From Candidatus Heimdallarchaeum endolithica (lineage in GTDB: Archaea; Asgardarchaeota; Heimdallarchaeia; Heimdallarchaeales; Heimdallarchaeaceae), in the NCBI GenBank assembly GCA_021513715.1, contig CP084167.1, forward strand, positions 1,752,571 to 1,816,570: DNA of 64,000 nt, in the 5' to 3' direction. Shown here piece after piece: positions 27,442 to 35,574 of this stretch (the stretch's first letter is position 1; every line of letters starts with the position of its first letter). Both the position numbers and the translations under genes were made by a program. The notes below the pieces were generated by a model. It did not search any database and was not told the origin of the DNA. It saw nothing but the letters and a program-made list of their open reading frames with translations.

Positions 27442-28731
27442 TCAGTTAGATTCAATTTTAACAGGAATACCCATTTTGACAATTTTTCTAAAGAAAATCT
27501 TTTCTAGTTCCTTAGAATTACTAACATTACCAAAGTTGATATATAATTTATTTTTAAAACTAACGACCCCACAACTAACTTTTCTTTCTGGATTAGTTCC
27601 AGGAAGAAATTGAAAGTCTTCAACATGTTCTTCCATTTCTGGAGGAAGTTTCACAACACCTAAGTTTGAGAGAGAACCAGAATATCTTTTTTCTCCATAA
27701 CCCATATAGATAAGTCGTCCGAACAGTTTTTTTATAAATAACGGCATTATTCGCAAAATCGGATTAAGTTCTGCCCTTACATTTTGTCTAATACTTTGAC
27801 TAATGTACTTATCGTTAAGTTCAGTTCGCATAAAGTGATATACTTCTTTAATTATTTCATCAAAAGTAAACTTACCAAGCCGAGAATCAATACCAGGAGT
27901 TACAAAAAGAGAAAAGTTTCTCATGGTTTTACTTGGATAAATTCGTCGAAGGTTTATTGGTATTGAAACTCTTATGGGTTTTAATTTTCTTTTTGGTTTA
28001 TTTTTCAGAAAATTGAACTGTATTTCTTGCAAAGAGTCCAAATATATTGCAACCAAAAACTCTGTTACAGTTACATTGTATTCTTTAGCTTTTTTTATGA
28101 ATTCTTTTACTGGAATAATTCCAGTAGTTAGATGGTAAACACCAGGTTTTTCTAATTTATATGGAAGTCTGAACGCTTTTGGCGGAAGTTTTATTGACGG
28201 AAGGTTCTTATCATAGAATTTTTTATAAGAATCTTCATATTCCTCAAAACTTGGTTCCTCACTAATATCAAAAACATCCTCCACCTTATGGGCTTTAACA
28301 CCACGTAATTTTAGATACTCTACAACAAGAGTTTTCAGAAAAATTATCCCTCCTGTACCATCAGTTATTGAATGGTGAAATTCAATTGCGATTCTGTTTT
28401 GGAAAGCTCTTACTCTAAAAGGAAAAGTTCCTCGTTTTCTCACATGTAGTTCTTTACAAGGATATTTAGAGTCAGCTTCGACGCGAGGAAAAGTTTTTAA
28501 TTTTCTGAGATAGTACCAAAAAAGTCCAGGACGAAGATTTACTCTAAAATAAGGAAAACGGATTATTGTTTTATTAAGTGCAGTTTGAAGAAGACTAACA
28601 TTAACTGGTTCTTTTAGAGTCACAGATAGCCTAAAAAGGGCAGGAATCCTTGGAGAAGAGACCAAAGAAAAAATTACTGCAGCATTATCTAGACGAAACC
28701 ATTCACGAAAAGTTTCTTTCCTTTCCTTCAT
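27442..28731 (-). CDS. Condensation-domain-like acyltransferase, copy A
   Basis: The 429-residue protein belongs to the chloramphenicol acetyltransferase/condensation-like superfamily (alcohol acyltransferase type). The start FRLDNAAVIFSLVSS is typical of this group. The catalytic HHxxxDG-type motif is FHHSITDGTGGIIFLKTL near residue 118-135. The second half has PINLRRIYPSKTMRNFSLFVTPGID, the substrate-channel region. It would move an acyl group to an alcohol or amine. No carrier protein, thioesterase or NRPS module lies nearby. A clear paralogue (copy B) is immediately upstream on the same strand, so this is a tandem duplication. Confidence 0.72.
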   Translation of the reverse strand: MKERKETFREWFRLDNAAVIFSLVSSPRIPALFRLSVTLKEPVNVSLLQTALNKTIIRFPYFRVNLRPGLFWYYLRKLKTFPRVEADSKYPCKELHVRKRGTFPFRVRAFQNRIAIEFHHSITDGTGGIIFLKTLVVEYLKLRGVKAHKVEDVFDISEEPSFEEYEDSYKKFYDKNLPSIKLPPKAFRLPYKLEKPGVYHLTTGIIPVKEFIKKAKEYNVTVTEFLVAIYLDSLQEIQFNFLKNKPKRKLKPIRVSIPINLRRIYPSKTMRNFSLFVTPGIDSRLGKFTFDEIIKEVYHFMRTELNDKYISQSIRQNVRAELNPILRIMPLFIKKLFGRLIYMGYGEKRYSGSLSNLGVVKLPPEMEEHVEDFQFLPGTNPERKVSCGVVSFKNKLYINFGNVSNSKELEKIFFRKIVKMGIPVKIESN

Positions 28732-28855
28732 TCAAACCACAAGATTATTTTTAGACAATTTTTTTATTTCGAATAAGGTATTTTTATCACATTATTTATA
28801 CCTCGTCACTAGTTATACTAAATCAAAGTTATAATTAACCTTAATCTTTTTTGAT

Positions 28856-30190
28856 TTAGTTTGTTTCGATTTTTACTTTTAAACCTAATTTTCTTAATCT
28901 TGTGAAAAACAGCCTTTCCACTTCTGATTCTTTTACGACTCTTCCAAAGTTAATGTACAAACTATCTTTAAAACTTACAATTGCACAACCTGTTTTCAAT
29001 ACTGGACTGGGAGCAGGAAGGAATTGAAACTCTTCAATATAATTTTCTAATGGGTCTGGCATTGAAACTTTACCCAAATTAGTTAAAACGCCAGAATAAA
29101 GAAACTCTCCAAGGTGGTTATAAATTAATTTTCCAAACATTTTTTTGATAAACAATGGTGTAGCTTGCATAAGTGGGTGAAACTCTCCACGTACATTTCT
29201 AGCAATTTGTTGGTTAATATACTTATCATTAACTTCTACCCTCATATAATGGAAAACTTCTTTCAGTATCTCATCAAAAGTAAATTTACCTAGACGAGGA
29301 TCGATTCCAGGAGTAACATAGAGTGAAAAATTTCTCATAGTTTTACTTGGGTATATACGGCGAAGATTCACTGGAATCATTAACCGAATAGGTTTCAACA
29401 ACTTTTTCTGTTGCTTTTCAGGTAAAGAAAGCAAAATTTCTTGTAAAGCATCAATATAAACAGCTGAAAGGAATTCAGTTAAAGAAACAGAATGACTTTT
29501 AGTGAGTTTTAACAAATCACGTATTGGAACTATGCCAGTAGTAATATGATAGATACCTTTTTTCTCGAGCTTATATGGGAGCTGAAAAGCACGTATAATT
29601 TTTTCAGGTTCAGGAACAGTTTTCTCATAATACCGCTTAAAAGCATCTTCAAATTCTTCAGGATTGGGTTTTTGATCAGGACGAAAAACATCTTTCCAAT
29701 CTTCAACTTTAGTACCTAAAAGATGGAAATATTCGCCCACTAAGGCTCGGAGAAAAGTTAAAGCTCCAGTACCGTCAGTTAAAGAATGATGAAACTCGAC
29801 AGCGATTCGATTTTGATAAGCACGAACACGAAAAGGAAGAAAACCTTTTCTCCTTATTGGCATTTTTTGACATGGATTACGCTCATCTAAGATTACTTTA
29901 GGTGTTCCTCTAACTTCACGCCAATGATACCAAGAAAAACCTGGACGTAAATTGACATAATAGTAAGGAAAACGGGGGAGAATATTTTCAAAAGCTTGTT
30001 GCAAAACCTTTACTTTCACAGGTTCTTTAAGAGAAGACGATAATCTGAATAAACAAGGAATCCTTCTACTAGAAACTAAACTAAACAAAGTAGCAGCATT
30101 ATCCAATAAATATCGATTTTTTTTACAGAAAAATTCTTCACTTACAACTGTTTCATTTACATTTTCTTTATCAGAATGTGTCTGGTTCAA
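28856..30190 (-). CDS. Condensation-domain-like acyltransferase, copy B
   Basis: This 444-residue paralogue of 27442-28731 has the same landmarks: YLLDNAATLFSLVSS, FHHSLTDGTGALTFLRAL with the catalytic histidines, and PVNLRRIYPSKTMRNFSLYVTPGID. It carries a 20-residue hydrophilic N-terminal extension lacking in copy A. The two share long identical blocks but differ in the acceptor-side loops, suggesting divergence of substrate. A role in lipid or wax-ester-like acyl transfer is possible, but unusual for an archaeon with ether lipids. Confidence 0.72.
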   Translation of the reverse strand: MNQTHSDKENVNETVVSEEFFCKKNRYLLDNAATLFSLVSSRRIPCLFRLSSSLKEPVKVKVLQQAFENILPRFPYYYVNLRPGFSWYHWREVRGTPKVILDERNPCQKMPIRRKGFLPFRVRAYQNRIAVEFHHSLTDGTGALTFLRALVGEYFHLLGTKVEDWKDVFRPDQKPNPEEFEDAFKRYYEKTVPEPEKIIRAFQLPYKLEKKGIYHITTGIVPIRDLLKLTKSHSVSLTEFLSAVYIDALQEILLSLPEKQQKKLLKPIRLMIPVNLRRIYPSKTMRNFSLYVTPGIDPRLGKFTFDEILKEVFHYMRVEVNDKYINQQIARNVRGEFHPLMQATPLFIKKMFGKLIYNHLGEFLYSGVLTNLGKVSMPDPLENYIEEFQFLPAPSPVLKTGCAIVSFKDSLYINFGRVVKESEVERLFFTRLRKLGLKVKIETN

Positions 30191-30250
30191 ATTCTCACCA
30201 ACATATTCAATTGGAAATTAACAACTTAATTTAAGACGATATTTAATGCT

Positions 30251-31063
30251 TTATTTTGCTGAAGAAGATGAATGAATAAAAAACTTTGCAATCCGTGTTG
30301 CAATATAAGCAACAACAGACAAACCAAAAAGCAAATATAAACCCCCATCCACCAATAAAGCAGCTGTTGCCCAATAAATGAAAGAAACAAACTTCTTGGT
30401 TAGAGTAAGATCACGAAGCAAATAAGGGATACGTAAAATAAGAGTTGCCGCAATAACATAAAGCATAGGTGCAAAACCAATAGAAAGGAGTTTAGCTCGT
30501 AAGGTAGGACCACGTCGGAAAGTAGTGAACTCAGGATGAAAATCAGAACTTTTCCTTTTTTCATATTTAGAAAGCAATATGGGAATAGGAATAGTTACTT
30601 TGGAAAGAGAATCTTTTCTAACATGAATAAAATGAAATCCACGTTCTTCAAAAAGAGCGATTAGCTTGTAAGCAGCTTCAAAATCAACCCTTAAATCATA
30701 AGCAATAAGTTTCTTTGTTCGAATACGAATTAAATAATCCTTGTCATAAGATAATAAATAAATTCCAAATAATTCAGAAAAGAGCCATTCTTTATTATTT
30801 TTGGGTTCATGAATAATAAATTTGTCAACATTAAAATCAATAATTATTTCTCCACGGATAATTAAATAGATTAAAATAAGCAGGAGAGCATTTAACAAGC
30901 CAAAATAAAACCAAAGACTTAAACCAAATAGACGACCAATATGGATTTCGTTATGATATGGGATATAATAAGCTAAAGAAGTAACAACAATAAGCAAGAA
31001 TAAAGTAGAGTATCTAACATGCATCCGTTGCTCAAAATGCCCATTATTAAAGGAGTAATCCAT
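30251..31063 (-). CDS. Unknown membrane protein
   Basis: The protein (about 270 residues from ATG 31063; TTG 31072 is an alternative) has two N-terminal hydrophobic helices (about 20-70) and a central soluble domain of about 90 residues rich in beta strands (IIIDFNVDKFIIHEPKNNKEWLF, DYLIRIRTKKLIAYDL), which resembles a bacterial PH-like membrane-associated domain. One or two helices follow near the C-terminus. I do not recognise the family. It is in the same orientation as the acyltransferase pair and may be functionally linked. Confidence 0.45.
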   Translation of the reverse strand: MDYSFNNGHFEQRMHVRYSTLFLLIVVTSLAYYIPYHNEIHIGRLFGLSLWFYFGLLNALLLILIYLIIRGEIIIDFNVDKFIIHEPKNNKEWLFSELFGIYLLSYDKDYLIRIRTKKLIAYDLRVDFEAAYKLIALFEERGFHFIHVRKDSLSKVTIPIPILLSKYEKRKSSDFHPEFTTFRRGPTLRAKLLSIGFAPMLYVIAATLILRIPYLLRDLTLTKKFVSFIYWATAALLVDGGLYLLFGLSVVAYIATRIAKFFIHSSSSAK

Positions 31064-31176
31064 ACTTGTCAAGATGTAATAAACAAAGAAACATTATAAA
31101 ACTTTTTCATTATAATAATATTTTATATCGATAAAATAATGAAAAGAAAAAGAAAAGTTGAAAAAAAAGAGAAAAA

Positions 31177-31731
31177 TTAAAAACTAAAATCATCAAATTC
31201 TTGCTCATGGACATATTGCGATAAAGATAATTCAGAGAAAGGAGAGAGACCAACATATGACCATTGACCAATTACTTCAACAATAATAATCAGATCAGGA
31301 TTTTCTAAATCAACTTTACCATTAGCAATTTTTAAGGCAATAGAAGAGATAATAGACTTTCTATCTAATTGAGTGTGTCTACGACGTAAAAGAATTTTCC
31401 AACTGTGCTCAGAACTAATTTTAGAAGAGAGAAGAGAACCAATTTGCTCAAAATTGTCTAAAGAAGAAGACATCTCATACTGAAAAGGAACCAATTTTAA
31501 ACAAAATCTAAAAATAGAAGGATCAGATTCCACTAAACGAGTTAGAAGTTCTAAAGTAGTAACAGAATCCTGCTCAAAAAAAGCTAGAGACAAACCAGAA
31601 ATTTTCTTAACAGGATATACAGTTACATCATCATAGCCCAACAATTCAGTAAGGGCATAGTAAACCTCACTAGAAGCACTACGTTCAAAATTCCTAGCAC
31701 TAGAAATAACTAAACCATTCTTTTCGTTCAT
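31177..31731 (-). CDS. THUMP-domain protein (Tan1-like tRNA-binding adaptor)
   Basis: From ATG 31731 the protein is 184 residues: MNEKNGLVISSARNFERSASSEVYYALTELLG, then a THUMP-like fold with WKILLRRRHTQLDRKSIISSIALKI and DLENPDLIIIVEVIGQWSYVGLSP. This matches stand-alone THUMP proteins of the Tan1 type, which present tRNA for ac4C formation by a Kre33/TmcA-type acetyltransferase. The acetyltransferase itself is not in the window. The gene lies 159 bp from the divergent tRNA-Met gene. An upstream start at 31797 would add a hydrophobic stretch and is unlikely. Confidence 0.72.
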   Translation of the reverse strand: MNEKNGLVISSARNFERSASSEVYYALTELLGYDDVTVYPVKKISGLSLAFFEQDSVTTLELLTRLVESDPSIFRFCLKLVPFQYEMSSSLDNFEQIGSLLSSKISSEHSWKILLRRRHTQLDRKSIISSIALKIANGKVDLENPDLIIIVEVIGQWSYVGLSPFSELSLSQYVHEQEFDDFSF

Positions 31732-31890
31732 ATTAATATAAAAAAGATGAGGTTTTAAAAGATTGCTTAAAGAAATTAAATGTAAAAAAAGAGCCAATAA
31801 GGGAAATATTTAAAGAATAAGAGCAGAAAAGAAAAGTTAATAAAAGGTGAAAAAGAGTAAAACACAAGAAACATAAAAAAACAAAAACAA

Positions 31891-32007
31891 AGCGCGGTAG
31901 GATAGATTTGGTATAGTCCGCTGGGCTCATATTTCAATTTCAAGCCCTCTAACAAGGGTTTAGGAGAAACCCAGAGATCGGTGGTTCGAGTCCACCCCGC
32001 GCTACCA
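31891..32007 (+). tRNA. Initiator tRNA-Met (CAU), intron-containing
   Basis: The acceptor stem AGCGCGG pairs fully with CCGCGCT; the discriminator is A at 32004 and CCA is encoded (32005-32007). The D stem is GGA/TCC. The anticodon stem CTGGG/CCCAG carries anticodon CAT at 31928-31930. The T arm is GGTGG-TTCGAGT-CCACC. The A1-U72 pair and the three consecutive G-C pairs next to the anticodon loop are initiator hallmarks, so I assign initiator rather than elongator Met or Ile2. A 37-nt intron interrupts the loop after A37. Confidence 0.9.
31932..31968 (+). other. tRNA-Met intron (position 37/38)
   Basis: Thirty-seven bases lie between A37 (31931) and A38 (31969) of the anticodon loop, the canonical archaeal site for a bulge-helix-bulge intron removed by the tRNA splicing endonuclease. 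CCCTC and AGGGT segments inside can pair to form an internal helix. Exact ends may shift by a base or two. Confidence 0.7.
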
Positions 32008-32091
32008 TTATTATTCTGCTATTTTTTCATTTCAGTTTTTTTAGTTGTTTTCATTTTCTTTTTTTTAGCAAAGTTCAAATATTTTCTTATT

Positions 32092-32541
32092 ATTCGCGCT
32101 GTATGCCTTCTGAATCATCTTATTCATTTTGTATTCCTTGAACCTCGATTTCTTTGTTCTCATTGTCCGTTTTACACTCTTAAAGAATGTTTTTTGAGGT
32201 GTGGTGCTCTTTGGGGAATGCCTAAGTTCTGGCGTTTTCGTCCTGAACCTATTAATGCTTTTGAGCGCTATCTTATGTTACTTTTTGGCAGTGTCATTGA
32301 TCTTTCTCCCTTAACTGGAATGATTTATGGTCTAATTTTCTTTTTTAAGCAACCTAATTTACATTTAATTTCTGGTATTTTACTTGTTTTTAATTCTGTA
32401 CTTTTCCTTATTTTAGTCTATTACTTTTCTAAAGTTCTTCTTGGTTATCGTTGTAAAAAATGTTTGAACTTTTCTTGTTCAATGAACAAAGTAGAAGAAA
32501 CTATTATTCAACAATTTTTGGATAAAAATCCCCTCCATTAA
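32092..32541 (+). CDS. Cysteine-motif membrane protein, start uncertain
   Basis: The stop at 32539-32541 is certain. The body has LEPRFLCSHCPFYTLKECFLRCGALWGMPKFWRFRPEP, resembling a widespread uncharacterised family with a CxxCPxY...C...GxPKxxRxRP motif, followed by two hydrophobic helices and CKKC near the C-terminus. Conserved-looking sequence begins before the first ATG (32218). The only conventional upstream start is GTG 31981, inside the tRNA T arm. I place the start at an ATT (32092) as a working guess. The function is unknown; the cysteines could bind metal at the membrane. Confidence 0.5.
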   Translation: MRAVCLLNHLIHFVFLEPRFLCSHCPFYTLKECFLRCGALWGMPKFWRFRPEPINAFERYLMLLFGSVIDLSPLTGMIYGLIFFFKQPNLHLISGILLVFNSVLFLILVYYFSKVLLGYRCKKCLNFSCSMNKVEETIIQQFLDKNPLH

Positions 32542-32668
32542 ACCTTTCTGGGAAAAGTCAGAAAAACAGCAATATTTTTTCTTTTTATTTTAATTCTTCT
32601 TTTTATTGTTTATTCTTTTTTGTTTTTTTTTGTAAATATTTAAATATTTGATTTTCATTTTTTAGCTA

Positions 32669-33610
32669 ATGCATGATGATTACATTGTTCAAGTTGAGCA
32701 CTTATCTCGCCGTTTTGGCTCTCGTATGGTTGTTTATAACCTTTCTATAAACATTCCTAAAGGATATATTTATGGATTATTAGGTCCTAATGGAGCAGGT
32801 AAAAGCACAACTATTAAAACTTTAACTGGTCGTATTCGCCCTACTTCTGGTACTGTTCGTGTTTTTGGTTTAGACCCTTGGACACATCGAAAACTAATCA
32901 ATTTCCGCCTTGGCTATTTACCTGAAAACCCCTCTTTTTATCAAGATATGAAGGTCTTATCTTTCACAAAACTTGTGGCCCGACTTTACAACTTTTCTCG
33001 TTCTGAGGCTCTTTCTCGAGCTCGTGTTGTTTTAGATCTTTTGGGATTGGGTCGTTTTGAGAATTATCGTGTAGGTAACTTGTCACAAGGCCAAAAACAA
33101 CGTCTTGGTTTTGCTTGTGCTATTCTTAATGAACCAGAGTTTCTTATTTTAGACGAACCTACTGCCAATCTTGACCCTGAAGGTCGTGTTTATGTTATGG
33201 ACCTAATTTCCCGTTTACGTGATGAAGGAAAGACTATCCTCATTAGCAGTCACATTTTACCAGAAATTGAGCGTATGTGTGATTACATTGGTATTATTTC
33301 TAATGGTCACCTTCTAACATCTAAAAAGACTACACAATTGATCAAGGATGTTTATGATCTTGAGTATAAAATAGTTGTTTCTGACCCAGAAGCTTTGGTT
33401 AAAGAGTTTTCTAAATGGGATTTTATATCAGATTTTACTCTTGAGGATAATTTAATAATTGTTGAAATCAAGAATGAACGCCTTAATGATTTATGGAAAT
33501 CTGTACCTCAATTTTGTTCAGAGAATAATATTGAACTTCGTACAATGTCTCCTGTGAAAGATCCTCTGGAGAAGGTTTTCTTGTCCTTAGTTCATATTGG
33601 AGGTGTTTAA
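32669..33610 (+). CDS. ABC-2 type exporter ATP-binding protein
   Basis: The 313-residue ATPase has Walker A GPNGAGKSTTIKTL, Q-loop region YLPENPSFYQDM, signature LSQGQKQRLGFACA, Walker B LILDEPTANLDPEG and H-loop ILISSHILPEI. A C-terminal extension of about 90 residues is typical of NatA/CcmA-type exporters. It is the first gene of a three-gene operon with a permease and a secreted alpha-toroid protein. Arginine is often CGT here and the third positions are T-rich, unlike the AGA-rich neighbours, hinting at a separate origin for this block. Confidence 0.9.
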   Translation: MHDDYIVQVEHLSRRFGSRMVVYNLSINIPKGYIYGLLGPNGAGKSTTIKTLTGRIRPTSGTVRVFGLDPWTHRKLINFRLGYLPENPSFYQDMKVLSFTKLVARLYNFSRSEALSRARVVLDLLGLGRFENYRVGNLSQGQKQRLGFACAILNEPEFLILDEPTANLDPEGRVYVMDLISRLRDEGKTILISSHILPEIERMCDYIGIISNGHLLTSKKTTQLIKDVYDLEYKIVVSDPEALVKEFSKWDFISDFTLEDNLIIVEIKNERLNDLWKSVPQFCSENNIELRTMSPVKDPLEKVFLSLVHIGGV

Positions 33611-33611
33611 T

Positions 33612-34484
33612 GTGAGTAATAACTTTTCAACAATTTTCAACAGATTTGGTGATTTTTATCGCCGTTCTGGTTTATCTTTAAAGTCTTTTATTATTGCTAA
33701 CCATACTTTTAATCAAAATCTCAAGAACAAGCGTTTTTACATTATTTTCTTTTATTTCCTTCTTCCTGTTTTTGGCAGCATTTTTGATGTTTTAATTTCT
33801 GAACCTTCATATTACTCAGGAAAAGCTTATGCAGTTTATCAAATTCATCAATCTCTCAACAGTACTTTACAAGTTTGGTGGATGTCTATTTTTGGCCAAT
33901 TATTTATTATTCTTATTGCGAGCGACGCTATTTCTAGTGAATTTGAGAAGGGGACTATTTTGTCTCTTAAGTCTCGTCCAATTAGTAATGTTGACATTTT
34001 TCTGGGAAAATTCATTGGCATCATTATTCTTTCCTTTATTTTAGTTATTCCTGGAGGATTTATCATCTACCTAACTCAAATTTGGACCTACGCTCCCAAG
34101 AATTTTTGGTGGGTATTCTGGCATTCTCTTGATGAATTAATTGTTTGTCTTTTAGTTGTAATATTGGGATTTGTGTTACTACTTAGCATATGTTTTCTCT
34201 TCTCTTCAATATTCAACAAATCACTTCAAGCTACTTTAGTTTCTTTACTTGTTATCTTTGCAGTCCAGCTCCTATCCTCTGTTTTTTCTTTTTCAGATAA
34301 TTTAATGAGTAAATTTAACATCACTCGTTATTTACAACATTTTCTCAACCCTGTTTTATACAATGTCAATACAATAACTACATCAGGGTCCATTACAAAC
34401 GAACTTATAGGTTTTATTGCTTTAATAACCATTCTACAGTTTATTGGCTTTTGGATTTTTAGTAAAAAGGAGGTTCACCAATGA
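33612..34484 (+). CDS. ABC-2 type permease
   Basis: Starting at GTG 33612, whose ribosome site GGAGGTG lies within the end of the ATPase gene, the protein has 290 residues with about six transmembrane helices. The cytoplasmic loop ASDAISSEFEKGTILSLKSRPISNVDIFLGKF is the ABC-2 permease hallmark that contacts the ATPase. It forms an exporter with the ATPase at 32669. Its ATGA stop overlaps the next gene's start by 4 bp, so all three proteins are made together. Confidence 0.87.
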   Translation: MSNNFSTIFNRFGDFYRRSGLSLKSFIIANHTFNQNLKNKRFYIIFFYFLLPVFGSIFDVLISEPSYYSGKAYAVYQIHQSLNSTLQVWWMSIFGQLFIILIASDAISSEFEKGTILSLKSRPISNVDIFLGKFIGIIILSFILVIPGGFIIYLTQIWTYAPKNFWWVFWHSLDELIVCLLVVILGFVLLLSICFLFSSIFNKSLQATLVSLLVIFAVQLLSSVFSFSDNLMSKFNITRYLQHFLNPVLYNVNTITTSGSITNELIGFIALITILQFIGFWIFSKKEVHQ

Positions 34485-35545
34485 AATTCAAGAATATTTC
34501 ACGGATAATATGTTTAACTCTTTTTATTTTTATTTTTAGTTCAACTTTTATTTCTGCAACTGAAACTACTACTGAACAAGGAGCAAAAACTAGGTTAGAA
34601 CTGTTAGAAGAATTTATTCAGGATACTTATTTAAATGACAGTTTCTCTAATGAACCTAACCAGAATTCTTCTATTGAATCCACTTACTATGGTGTTTTAT
34701 TGTCTGATTACTTGAAAATTAGCTATGATATTTATGATATTATTTTTTACATCCAAAAACATCAGAAAAGTGATTACGGTTTTTCTAATCAAATAAAACA
34801 AGAAACAACTATTAATGCTACCTTTTTTGCAGTTCAAACTTTAAAGCAATTAAGTGTAGGAAGTGAAGACCTTAACAATTGGCAGATTTTTCAATATCTC
34901 AATAAATCTATTTCAGAGATTCTTTATAACCCTTCAAATTATGTTAATTTGACTACTCAAGATATTCTTACTATTAATCGTTTCTTTTTAGCTAGTTCTA
35001 TCTTAAATGAAACTGTCCTATTTCCGTATAATTCTCTAATTAATGCCCTAAAACAAATACAATTCACAAATGGTACCTATCCTAGTTTTTATTATGCAGT
35101 TGAGATTAGTTCTCTTCTTTCTCTTTTTGAACAACCCCCTGCAGATGTACAAGGAACTATTCGTTATCTCAAATCATTTCGTTTTAACGATACTGGATTT
35201 ACAAAAGACTCCTCTGATATCATTTCTATAAAGGACACTTACTATGCAATTTCAACAATTTATACTTTAGGAGAAGAAGTTGAAAACAAGAACAAGATTG
35301 TTGATGCTATTTTAGATCTACAAACTCCTGAGGGAGGTTTTATGGATAAAAAAAGTCAAAACCCTACTCTTGAAAGTTCTTATTTTGCTTATCAAATCCT
35401 TCTTCTGCTCAACAGTATAAAGAGTTTAGATCAGCTAGCCTTTCTAGAATCCACAGGTTTTCTAAACTTTAATTTTCTCATAATAGGAAGTGTGTCTCTA
35501 CTTTCACTAATAATAATTAGAAAAAAAAGAACTAAAAAACTTTAA
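34481..35545 (+). CDS. Secreted membrane-anchored alpha-toroid (prenyltransferase-like repeat) protein
   Basis: The 354-residue protein has a signal peptide (residues 1-28, ending near SATETTTE) and a C-terminal transmembrane helix with a basic tail (about 328-354). In between are four or five repeats of the squalene cyclase/prenyltransferase toroid type. Examples are HQKSDYGFSNQI...TTINATFFAVQTLKQL, FNDTGFTKD...IKDTYYAISTIYTL and LQTPEGGFMDKKS...LESSYFAYQILLLL. No DxDD or zinc ligands of true cyclases or transferases are seen, so it is probably a binding rather than catalytic module. Coupling to the ABC-2 exporter suggests it works on the exported substrate outside the cell. Confidence 0.68.
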   Translation: MKFKNISRIICLTLFIFIFSSTFISATETTTEQGAKTRLELLEEFIQDTYLNDSFSNEPNQNSSIESTYYGVLLSDYLKISYDIYDIIFYIQKHQKSDYGFSNQIKQETTINATFFAVQTLKQLSVGSEDLNNWQIFQYLNKSISEILYNPSNYVNLTTQDILTINRFFLASSILNETVLFPYNSLINALKQIQFTNGTYPSFYYAVEISSLLSLFEQPPADVQGTIRYLKSFRFNDTGFTKDSSDIISIKDTYYAISTIYTLGEEVENKNKIVDAILDLQTPEGGFMDKKSQNPTLESSYFAYQILLLLNSIKSLDQLAFLESTGFLNFNFLIIGSVSLLSLIIIRKKRTKKL

Positions 35546-35574
35546 TTTTTGATTTTTATTTTTTTTTAAGTATT

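Noticed and set aside
31928..31930. tRNA with CAT anticodon considered as tRNA-Ile2, the TiaS substrate
   Set aside because: A1-U72 pair and three G-C pairs in the anticodon stem are initiator features.
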